64,000 bases of DNA, taken from Leishmania mexicana MHOM/GT/2001/U1103 (Eukaryota; Euglenozoa; Kinetoplastea; Trypanosomatida; Trypanosomatidae). The position numbers were made by a program, and so were the translations under genes. The stretch lies in assembly GCF_000234665.1 (NCBI RefSeq), contig NC_018335.1, positions 124,001-188,000 of the forward strand, written 5' to 3'. The notes under the pieces are model-generated. The model saw only the letters and a program-made list of their open reading frames with translations, made no database searches and was not told where the DNA came from. How positions within the stretch are numbered: the stretch's first letter is position 1; each line of letters begins with the position of its first letter. Shown here in pieces: positions 23,643 to 33,258 of this stretch.

Positions 23643-24077
23643 CAAAGCTCACAAAGAAAAAAAAAGAGCCCTTGTGCACCGGTGGATATTGGTCGTGTCG
23701 ATTCAGCGCGACCATTGATCGTGTGTTGCGCAAGTGCGTACATGAATGTGTAGAGTGTCGCTCCTTTTTTTCTTTTCTTTTCGTTGGGTGTCCCTGTTCT
23801 CCCGGTGCCGGGTGTGTACATACTCTTCTCGGTCCTCTTCACCCGCAACGAAGAAGAAGAGAGAGAGAAACATTGGTAAAAAAAAAACGAAGGGGGAGAA
23901 GCAAAGCACAGAACAAACAAACAAAAACAAAGAAAGGAGAGAGAGTGAGGGAAAAGGTGTGGGGAGAGGAGCACAAGCATCATGATCGATCTTCGTCTTT
24001 TCCTTTTCTGCCTATGTTGCTGTTTTTCTCGTGTTTTTTTTCTTTGTCTTCATCGCATCATTAGCGGCTGATATAGA

Positions 24078-24176
24078 TACATAGATATACATACCATACA
24101 CGCACGTATCCATCTATATACATATCCATATATATATAGATAAATGGATACGTGTGTGTATGTATATCTGTATGTA
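24078..24176. repeat. AT-rich imperfect inverted repeat (large hairpin/cruciform)
   Basis: The left arm, beginning tacatagatatacatac at 24078 and ending cgtatccat near 24112, is complementary to the right arm, beginning atggatacg near 24144 and ending gatatctgtatgta-like sequence at 24176. A few small bulges interrupt the pairing. Inside, tctatata and tatataga extend the stem around a short AT loop. The sequence is markedly AT-richer than its surroundings. Confidence 0.7.
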
Positions 24177-26432
24177 CAGCTAAGTATGTATATAAAGATA
24201 GATATATACGGTTTTCCTCTTCCGTGGTCGCACAAGTCTTTTTTGTTGTTGTTCTCGACGTCATCGAGTGTTTTCTTCTTCTGTTTCCTTCGAGGCCCAG
24301 TGAGAGGGGGAGAGAGAGTACAATGCAAAACGTGTTTGCATGTCAGGTGTCGCACACAGACATCAAGCGCGCAGTCAGTTTGATCGAGAAACCAGCTGCG
24401 CCAAAAAGACCTCAGATACCTCGAGCGAGAGGCGCACACACACAAAGCATTCGCCCATACACCACCACAAGCACACGAGCACACCGGCCGACAACTATAA
24501 GAGCAAGGTCTGCCGTCCATCCTCACCTCCGCTGCTGCATTTCACCCACGTTCAACTTTCGTTCATCGACGAAAAGAGGAAAAGCAGGGAGATGCCTGCA
24601 GAGCATACAAGAAGAGTTTTGAAAGAAGAGTAGTCTTGTATTGGCTGTCTTTTACCTTTTTTGTTTCCTGCGCCACAGTGCCTGGCAGCGTTTCATTGCA
24701 GAGACGAACAATAAGAAAAAAGTGCGGGAAAACAGAGAGTGGCCCGGACTCAGTGGTGGTGCTCATTCGAATGTGTGAGTCGTCTTGTGAGGAAGACAAA
24801 AGACAGAGGCAGAGAGCGCGCACATGTGCTCGACGAGCTTTCGATGTTGTTTGTCACATTTTTTTTAGAAGGGCCTTTTTTTTCGTGCGCCCGTGGGGTG
24901 CATTCATTGTAAACGTGTTTCCCTTTTTTTGCTTTCTCGCATGTGCACCACACCCCTCCGCAGCATCACTCAGACTCTTTCCTGCTCTTCTTGTACTGGT
25001 GGCTGTCCATCAACGGAAGAGGTCATATGCCGACAAGAAAACGAGGAGATGGCGCACGAAAAAAAAGAGAGGGAGAGAGATCCATTTAGTGTGTGTGTGT
25101 GGGCGTGTGCTTCGCTGTGTCTGTGCGAAAGAGTGCTGCGTTGGTTTGAAAGAAAGCGCTTGTCCGAGAGCGTGTATGTATGCGACAAGAATAAAAATAA
25201 AATGAAGTATGTAGTATTGTGGGCACCCCTCTCGGGTTGCGGAGAGCGTCGGTGAAGATGTGTCTGCGTAGGTGTTCGTGGGTGTATTCTGTGTCCTTCA
25301 GACTGAAAATCGCGGAAAGCAAGCACACATACACACACACATAAGCATGCGCCGAGACGGCCAACAGCAGCGTCAGCAATCAGCTACGGAAGGAAAGATA
25401 GAAAATGTGATGTGGGTGGTTCCGTATCGATCCGATCGATTATCCTGCAATGCTATACGCGCTGAAAAAGGCAGAAAAATAAATCTTACGTCGGTGTGCG
25501 TGTGTGCATTGTATGCATATCCCCGCGCGCATGCGTGTTTACAGTTGTTGCTGTGCCTGCCTCTTTCTCTTCAGAGGATATTTACGGTGGCTCGAACCTC
25601 GACAAGCACTGAAGCAGATGAAGAGCGATAAATGAAAAAAATGCGTCTTTCAAGCATCCCTTTCTTCGCTCCACACCACAACGAGCCTCTCTCTCTCGAG
25701 CACAAGAGAAAAAAAACAATGCTGTCTGTGCAGACCTGTCGTGCGTGTCACGCCGGATGATTTCGTGTACGTGTGGGTGTGTGAGCGTGCGCCGTTGGAT
25801 ACTCCGCTCTTCTTCGTCTGTGTTTGCCGTACGCTCCAAGGAAACAGCAGCAGTGGAAAAGCGGTGAGGCGCGACGCTCTGAGACATAAAAAGACACACA
25901 CAGAGCGGTGCACGCACCAGAAAAAAGAACGCATAGAAACACACACACACGGCACAGAACCACTCGACGTCCTCGCTTGCCTCGTACTTGAAGCAGATTG
26001 CATCAGCTGCAGTGCCTCCATAGTAGGAACGCTGATGTCTCGCTCTCTCGCAGTGAAAGTGCGCCGCTATACAACGCGCTCATGCTTCCAGCAATGGCAG
26101 TGCAGTGCCCACGATGCAGTTGTGCCCTATAGACGAAGGAGCCAAACATTTAGAGATGTAAAGGTGAGCTGACGACGGCGTGCAAGAGAGGAAGCTTCAC
26201 AGTAGGCGAGCAAGCTGCGTGAAGGTTAGAGCTCGAAATACACGCGGAGATGAGGGTGCGCAAGCCAGTCCGTCCTTTCATATGATACGAGACCAGAGCA
26301 GGGGCGGTGCGTAAAGAAGCAATCATAACCCAGACGCACTGAAAAGCACGCACAGCGACAACGTGACAAGCACAGCAGGCCACTAGAGAAAACGCACCGT
26401 GTGCGCTCAGAGGATCTGCAGACGGAAGAGAA

Positions 26433-26456
26433 GAGTGAGTGAGTGAGTGAGTGAGA
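26433..26456. repeat. (GAGT)n tetranucleotide repeat
   Basis: Five to six consecutive GAGT/GTGA units. Confidence 0.85.
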
Positions 26457-26550
26457 GGGCGTTTCGGGGGACGGGTGGAAGAGGGAAAGGAACGAAAAAA
26501 AGAAAAAAACAGAAGCAGGGGAATAAATGACGGTGATACACACGCACACA

Positions 26551-26611
26551 CGCCACGCGCCACGCGCCACGCGCCACGCACACACACGCACATATATATA
26601 TATATATATAT
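26551..26611. repeat. CGCCACG heptamer tandem followed by CA and (TA)n repeats
   Basis: About four tandem CGCCACG units (26551-26579) are followed by a CA-rich stretch and then a perfect (TA)10 run at 26592-26611. Confidence 0.85.
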
Positions 26612-29051
26612 GCACGGACCCACTCATATACACGTGCACACGCAAGATTACGTACACACGCACACACACGCACACACACACGCGCTGTAACCAAAACCGA
26701 AGAGCGCAGAAAGTAGAAGGAAAACAAACAAACACGAACAAAAAAGTTCAAGAAGACTGGCGAAGCAATCGAGCGAGGGAGGGAAAGAAAAGGCACAGAG
26801 AAATGGCGAAAAGAAACAGAAAAGGGGATGCCACACAATACGTGCGAGCAACACAGAAAACAACGAAAGATGAGAGTGGGACGGAGGCGATAAAACACGC
26901 TTCTTCACTCCAACAAAGTTACAAAAAAAGAAAAAGTTGGTGGTGGTGGTGGCAACGAAGGTAGTCAAGGAGTAGAGGAGACCAAAGGAAAGATGGTGTC
27001 GAACAAAGTTCAAGTGAGTGACACAAGTATACGCTGGGACCTCAACTTACACGCACGCACACACACACACGCCAAAAGGAGAGCGAAAAAAGAAACGAAA
27101 AAAAGAAAGTGAACCACCGTGAAAGACAACAGAACCAAAAGTCAGAGGGAGGAAGAGGGGGAGAGGGAGAGCACCAAACCACCAAACCGCAAGAAAAGTA
27201 AAACAGTGAAGTGAAGGGTGAGAAGAACAAACAAAGAAGATCACAGAATGGAAACCAAAGAAAAACCACAGCAACGGACAGACACAAACCAAAAAAACAC
27301 ACACAAGAAAGCACACACACGCGCGCACACGGAGGAGGAGGAGGAGGGGGGGCATAGGAGGATTTATTTCTTCTTTGTGCCTCATCATGTATACATCACT
27401 ATCTTTTGCTATCCTTTCTTTGTTGCTCCCCTCTCGAGGGAAGGGGAAGGGAGCGGCTCTCCAGGCTCTCTTGTGATGCGTGAGAGGGGGTGGGGTGTGT
27501 GTAGGTGCCTGAGAGCGCACGTCGCCTGTTCGAGTAACTTTATTTCCTTTAGTGCTTCTCTTATTCTCTTTTGCCCCGTTGCTCCTTCGCACAGACGTCC
27601 ACTAGGAGGCAGAGGGAAGGGAGAGAGATGTAGAGAGCCAGAACAAGAAAAACCACCACACACACAAGCACATAAAGGTAGGAGCAAAGAAAAGAAAGAA
27701 AAGACGGCGCCGTCATCGAGGAGAGGCCAAGGCGTGAGGCAGGCAGGGGAGGTTGCACGTGGAAAAGAGGACCTGAAGCGAGAAAAAGGAGCAGGAAAAA
27801 AGAGGAGATGCAGAGGCCTCACGCGTAAGTGTGTGTGTGTGTGTGCGAGTGCGCATATCGGCATAGAATTGGGTGCCTTCATCTTGATACAATGGGACAC
27901 TTTGGCGCCCCGCTTCAGTAACTTTCCTTTTGCTCATGCCTCCTCTGGCTGCCTCTTTCGCCGCGTCCCTCTTTTCGTCAGTCTCACAAACACTTCACCA
28001 CCACCGCCATCAACACCCGTGTGACGATGCCTTTCCTTTCCTTTTTTTCTGCCCCGCAGACACTGGACTGAGGGGTCAGTGCGCAGCATCGACGGCAAAA
28101 CAAAAGGACGCGAAAGAGTACAAGAACAGTCATTGTAATCTCAGTATCACGCCTGCTGTATTCGCATGTGTGTGCGCGTGGGCGTCTCCTCATTCTGTTC
28201 CCTCTTTCAGAAGTCCTACTTCACACATCCTCTCACACTCGTCCTCTGCTTCGTTTCGTCTCGCAAACAGCGCGCTACACACGCCTACACCTACATGAGA
28301 GTGTGTGCCTGTGTCTGACGGGGGGGGGCGATGGGAAAACGTCACAGTGGGGAACGGAGGAGGAGCAACGGAGAGAGAACGAAAAAGAAGACGCGAAAAC
28401 GGGTGGGGAGAAGACAACCATTTTGGGTGATAATCGTCCTGGGAGGGCACAGAAGAAAAAGAAAATGGCACGCGAAGCCCGAGGAAAGACAAAATGAAGG
28501 CGAGAACGCATTGTTAAACGAGCACGTCTAACCACACACACGCGCGCACACGCAGAGAAGTCACATAACAACCAGAAAATCAAGAAAAGGCAAAGATAGC
28601 GAGAGAGAAGAGACGATGAGAACCTGAGTGTAAAAAGGGATGATCGTGAGCCACAAAAAAAGGAATACTGCACAAACACGCACGCACATGCCGGATATGT
28701 ATGTGTGTGAAGTTGCGCGCAAGTCTTGACGTCAAGGGAGGGGAGGTATGCGGATATAACAATGATAAAAGGGCCCACACATGGAGGAGCGCAACTTGGG
28801 GAACGTTAAGAACAAAAAAGAGAGAAACGGGGGAGCGAGAGAGTTGAACGGAGGACGTAAGAAAGAAAAGAGAGGCACCCAAGCACATACACACCACACC
28901 ACACCACACCACGGTCGGGGTGCAGGGGGCCGAGAGAGACGAACGGAGAAAAAAAAGAACAAAAGGAAAAGAGACGAAGAGAGCGCACACAGAGAGAGAA
29001 ACACACACGTTCGCTCGAGAGTGATCCAGAGGGCTGTCATGCAGCGACGAA

Positions 29052-29055
<4 letters not shown>

Positions 29056-29092
<37 letters not shown>

Positions 29093-29098
29093 ACACAC
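29056..29098. repeat. (CA)n microsatellite with one interruption
   Basis: CA run from 29056 to 29087, one T at 29088, then CA to 29098. Confidence 0.95.
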
Positions 29099-30469
29099 AA
29101 TCATCGCAGCATCACAGAGGTAAAGCGATCCCTCTAGAGACTCCACTCGCTTCAGCGTGAGCTTGAGAATCCATCTTCGTCCTTTTCTTCCTTTGTTTGG
29201 AGTGCCCCTCTTTGGTTTTCTTTCTTTTTTTTTGAATTTCTCCCTCCGCCTCATCAATTTTCATTAGCGTTCATTGACGGCGTTCCCCACTCCGTTTCCC
29301 TCTGCTTTCGTGTACAAGTCGCCCTGTCCTTTATGCGCGCTTCGCATCCTCTTGTGAGAGCGACTACAACACCCGTCACAACAGTCAAGCATAGAGAGAT
29401 AATAGGCGTCTTGTGAGGCGCAGCGGGTCTTCCTCCGAGGAAAAAAAAAGAGCGATGCATATATCGAATCGAATATGATGCTGTTCATCGAGTAGCTCAA
29501 GCCGACCATAGTTAACAGAAAAGAGGATGAGGGAGGGAAGGAGAGGAAGAGCACAAGCACCACCGACAGACGAAGCAGATGGAGAAGAAGCAACGCGACT
29601 TTTCGCTTTATCGGCCTTGCGTCCGTTTGCTTCCTCACCCTCCTCCACACCCCACCACTCACCTCCTCTTCGCGACACCCGCGAAGCATGCTCCCTCCTG
29701 CCTACTTCGCGTTCTCACTCACACAAAGAAAATGTTGCGTGCTTCGCACGTTTAGCATCACTTTTTTTTTGCGCGTGTGTGTGTCTAGCTCTCCCTGTCT
29801 CAACTCTTCTCTCGTGTTCTCTCTGTTTCACGCTGGAATCTCTCACTCACGCCTCCCTTCCTCACTCTCTCCCTCGCCCTCTCGCTTTGCAGCCAATTTG
29901 GTGTTGACCATCACGAACGTGACAGACAGAGCGAGACAGAGAGAGAGAAAAGCGTGTGTGTGTGTGTGTGTGTGCCTGCGCTCTGGTGCACCCAAGAAAG
30001 AGGTGCACGGCAGCTTTAGAGTGGCACACATACTGGAGTGTCTGCGGCGCTGCCTCTTCACTATTTTCTCTTTCACTTTCGTTCTTTATTTTTTTTTACC
30101 GCTGCCAACATCAGCGCCACCGACGCGGATGTATCTTCCCAGCCAGCCGCCCCGTCCTCTCATCCTTCCTCCTGCTCACGTCATCCCATTTCCAAGCCAG
30201 CACGCCGCGCTTGCCTCGCTGAGGAAGACAGGGGGAGGCACCTCACAGAGGGGGAGGAGGAGGTATAATCAACGAAAAGACGAAGCCCACTGGTGTGGCT
30301 CTGTGTTGCATGAGGAAGATAAGCGGGAGAGAGGAACGGGAGAAGAGAAGTGGTGGCGGTGCCATGCGAGCAAACGGGACTGCACAGCGTCATTTCTCTC
30401 GCCTACGAGCAGCGTCCCTCCTTCCTTACGCTGCCCTCATCAAAGCTAAACGGAGTTCTACTACTCAAT

Positions 30470-32338
30470 CTACTGACCAAAGACGTCAGATCGCATGTTG
30501 CGGTCACCCCCGTAGCCACCACCGTAGCCACCGCCGCCGTAGCCGCCGCGGGGACGGTAGCCGCCGTTGTTGCCGCCAAAGCCACCACCGTAGCCGCCGC
30601 CGTAGCCGCCACCAAAGCCGCCGCCACCGCGGTATCCGCCGCGACCGCCGTAGCCACCACCGTAGCCGCCACCGAAACCGCCGCCGAAGCCGCCACTGCG
30701 GAAGCCACCACGGCCGCGACCGCGAGGCTGATTCTGCACGTTGGGCTTCTTGGCCAGCGCCTGCACCTCTGGCAGCACCGTTTGGTTCGTTTCGCGCAGG
30801 AGCGGGATCAGGTCATCGACGATGTTGCGATTCTTGTCGTTGAAGAAGGAGAGTGCCGTACCCCGCTTCCCGGCACGACCCGTACGGCCGATGCGGTGCA
30901 CGTAGTCATCGATGTTGCTGGGCAGGTCGTACTGAACCACCACCGCGACGTTGGGGATATCGAGACCACGCGATGCCACGTCGGTTGCGACCAGCACGCG
31001 GCAGACACCACTCTTGAAGATGTCGAGAGCCTCCTCACGCTCGCGTTGCACGCGGTCGCCGTGGATGGAGGAGCAGGGGATGCGGCTCTGACGCAGGTAG
31101 CGCTCCAGGTAGTCGGCGTCGCGCTTCTTCTCCACGAACACGAGGACACGCTCGCCCTGGTGCTCCTTTAGCACCTCCAGCAGGCAGCCGCGCTTGTCCA
31201 CGTCTTCGACCCAGCGCACATCCTGGGTGATGTTCTCGGTGGTTGAGCCCACACGACCAACCTGCAGGAAGTGGTGGTGGTACAGGAACTCACGGGCCAT
31301 CTGCTGAATCTCCTTCGGGAAGGTGGCTGAGTACAGCAGCGTCTGGCGCTCACCCGGCGGCGGCATGTCGCTATCCGGGCCCTGGACGATCGCGCGGATC
31401 TGCGGCTCAAAGCCCATATCGAGCATGCGGTCAGCCTCATCCAGTACGAGGAAGCGGACGTCCGAGTAGCGGGTGTAGCCGCGGGTGAACATGTCAGACA
31501 GACGGCCCGGCGTTGCCACCAGCAAACCACAGCCGCGGGTCAGCTCGTGGATCTGGTGGCGCGGGTCCGCCCCGCCGTACACGACAACGCAGCGAATACC
31601 AGTGCGGTACGTGAACTTGCGGCCCTCCTCGTAAATCTGAATGGACAGCTCGCGCGTTGGCGACAGCACCAGCGCGGACGGGGCGGATTGGCTGTTCGTG
31701 GGCTTGGAGCGGTTGAGGTTGTTGACCAGCATGAAGTTGATGGCCGGGATGAGGTAAGCGGCAGTCTTACCAGAGCCAGTCTGGGCGCATGCCATCAGAT
31801 CGCTGCCGTTCAGCACACACGGAATGCCGTACTTCTGCACGGGGGTCGGCTTCTGGTAGCGGCAGCGGTTCACGTTCTCCGCCAGTGCCGGGGCGAGCGC
31901 CATCGTGGCAAACGACTCCGCCGGCTCCACGTCATTTGGAGTGATGGACACCTTAATCGCCTCGTACTGGTCAAAGTTGATACCCGGAGTGTGCTCCTTG
32001 AAGATCTCCTCCTCGGACTTCTCCTCGCGGTGATAGTGATTGTTGCCCATGAACTCGCGCTGCGGGCCTCGCGCACCACCGCCGAAGCCGCCGAAGCCGC
32101 CGCGGAGGCCGCCACCGCCGCCGTTGCGATTGAAGCCGCCTCCGTAGGCGCCTTGAACATCGTTGAAGACGCGGTTGCCGCCGCCGTACTGGCGGTTCTG
32201 TTGTTGATAGCCGCCGTAGCCGCCCATCGCACCAGCGACAGCAGCGGGTTCCTGTGGCTGTGGCTGCGGCTGTGGCTGCGGCTGCGGCTGCGGCTGCGGC
32301 TGCAGCTGCGGTTGAAGTTGCACCTGATTCTTATACAT
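30470..32338 (-). CDS. DED1: DED1/DDX3-type DEAD-box ATP-dependent RNA helicase
   Basis: The product is 622 residues. The N-terminus holds a Gln-Pro tandem (about residues 6-30, encoded by a CTGCGG-like hexanucleotide repeat) and then a Gly/Asn/Arg-rich region. The helicase core has all the motifs: motif I AQTGSGKT near 183-190, motif II DEAD near 299-302, motif III SAT near 334, GLDIPNV, and motif VI HRIGRTGR near 479-487. The C-terminal tail is strongly Gly/Tyr/Arg-rich (GGGYGGGYGG and RGG units). Gly/Arg-rich flanks and the PTPVQKYGIPCVL Q-motif place it in the DED1/DDX3 group, which unwinds mRNA 5' leaders during translation initiation and takes part in RNA granules. The ATG at 32338 is the only good start. 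Confidence 0.95.
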   Translation of the reverse strand: MYKNQVQLQPQLQPQPQPQPQPQPQPQPQEPAAVAGAMGGYGGYQQQNRQYGGGNRVFNDVQGAYGGGFNRNGGGGGLRGGFGGFGGGARGPQREFMGNNHYHREEKSEEEIFKEHTPGINFDQYEAIKVSITPNDVEPAESFATMALAPALAENVNRCRYQKPTPVQKYGIPCVLNGSDLMACAQTGSGKTAAYLIPAINFMLVNNLNRSKPTNSQSAPSALVLSPTRELSIQIYEEGRKFTYRTGIRCVVVYGGADPRHQIHELTRGCGLLVATPGRLSDMFTRGYTRYSDVRFLVLDEADRMLDMGFEPQIRAIVQGPDSDMPPPGERQTLLYSATFPKEIQQMAREFLYHHHFLQVGRVGSTTENITQDVRWVEDVDKRGCLLEVLKEHQGERVLVFVEKKRDADYLERYLRQSRIPCSSIHGDRVQREREEALDIFKSGVCRVLVATDVASRGLDIPNVAVVVQYDLPSNIDDYVHRIGRTGRAGKRGTALSFFNDKNRNIVDDLIPLLRETNQTVLPEVQALAKKPNVQNQPRGRGRGGFRSGGFGGGFGGGYGGGYGGRGGYRGGGGFGGGYGGGYGGGFGGNNGGYRPRGGYGGGGYGGGYGGDRNMRSDVFGQ

Positions 32339-32346
32339 AATTCCTG

Positions 32347-32388
32347 CTTAGCAAACGTGTGTAGGATCAGAGCGGAGAAAGAAGAGGT
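32347..32388 (-). promoter_or_regulatory. Trans-splice acceptor of the DED1-like helicase gene
   Basis: On the minus strand a CTCTTCTTTCTCC tract is followed by the first AG at 32347-32348, giving a 5' UTR of only about 8 nt; the next AG, in GCAG, is closer still. The assignment is by pattern. Confidence 0.4.
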
Positions 32389-33258
32389 AGTGTGTGTAGA
32401 GAACGCGAGGTGGGGGTGGGTGGGGCGTAGGATTGCCTGCCGAGGAGGAAGATGGACCGGGTCTTGCGCAGACAGAGAGAGAAAGGAAAAACAAAAAGTA
32501 AAGAAAACGAAAATAAAATGACTTGACTTAACGAGGAAGGGGAAAGTAAAAAAACAAATGTGAACTACGCGGTTGGTCGTATGTGCACATATGTATGTAT
32601 GTGTGGGAGGAGTGAGAAGGGGAAGCAAGTAAGGGCGTTGTTGCGAGAGGCATACGGAGAGGGAGAGGAGAGGAGAGGAAAGACCCGATAGCCCTCCAGC
32701 TAGTACACGCATTCCCTGTGGAGGTCATGGAAATGTGAAGGAGGGAGGCGCTGAGCTGCCTCCGAGAGATACGAGAGAGAAGAAGGGAAACGGCCACGCA
32801 TGCCCCTAAACATGTTCGGCAGCAGAGCAGGCAATGCCGGAACTGCAAAGAGCGCACGGGCATCTTTCTCTCTTCTGATTTTCCTCCTCCATCCCTGCTA
32901 TACTTCTCTGTGTGGTAGACAGCACACGCACACGCTGACGAGTACCAGCGCAGAGCAAACGAAAAGGACGGGGGTTGATGCCTTGGTTGTCGTAGCACAG
33001 AGGCAAAGAAAGGGGAAAAATGAGCAGCAGCATCCTTAACTGCAGTGGCCAGCGCACAGAAGGACGTGCCTTGCAGCTCCCCTACTAGCTAATGTACATC
33101 ACGCGGGAGACGGAGTGGAGGTGGTGTAACACAAGTAGACGGAGTACGTGGTCTTCTTGGGTGGCGTGAATCGCGCCACACATGCTCCCAAACCCGAGCG
33201 TTCCTCTCCGAAACACCCCAGCACTGCAACACCTGCCCCAGTGGCTTTGGCACAAGTC
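32389..33258. other. Intergenic region, no gene seen
   Basis: Purine-rich on the plus strand; the short ORFs are not credible. Confidence 0.55.

Larger units (their letters stand above)
16551..30469. other. 14-kb region without a recognisable protein gene
   Basis: Between RPN8 and the DED1-like helicase, both on the minus strand, no ORF shows coding character. The longest are translations of simple repeats and pyrimidine runs, giving Cys/Val/His/Thr, Phe/Ser/Leu or Lys/Arg/Glu-rich strings. The DNA alternates between purine-rich plus-strand blocks (for example 20.9-22.3, 26.7-27.3 and 28.3-29.0 kb) and pyrimidine-rich blocks (for example 20.48-20.88, 22.3-22.5, 27.4-27.6, 27.9-28.1 and 29.6-29.9 kb). 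It contains many CA, TA, GAGT and CAG microsatellites and an AT-rich hairpin at 24078-24176. I saw no tRNA T-loop signature. It may be an extremely long helicase 3' UTR, one or more non-coding RNAs, or spacer DNA. Confidence 0.6.

Noticed and set aside
27218..28024. 268-codon plus-strand ORF in the 14-kb gap
   Set aside because: Lys/Glu/Arg and His-Thr strings from purine runs and CA repeats; opposite strand to the unit and no domain.
31547..32521. 324-codon plus-strand ORF opposite the DED1-like helicase
   Set aside because: Shadow of the helicase gene; its translation is Ala/Val/Leu-rich antisense of Gly and Gln repeats.
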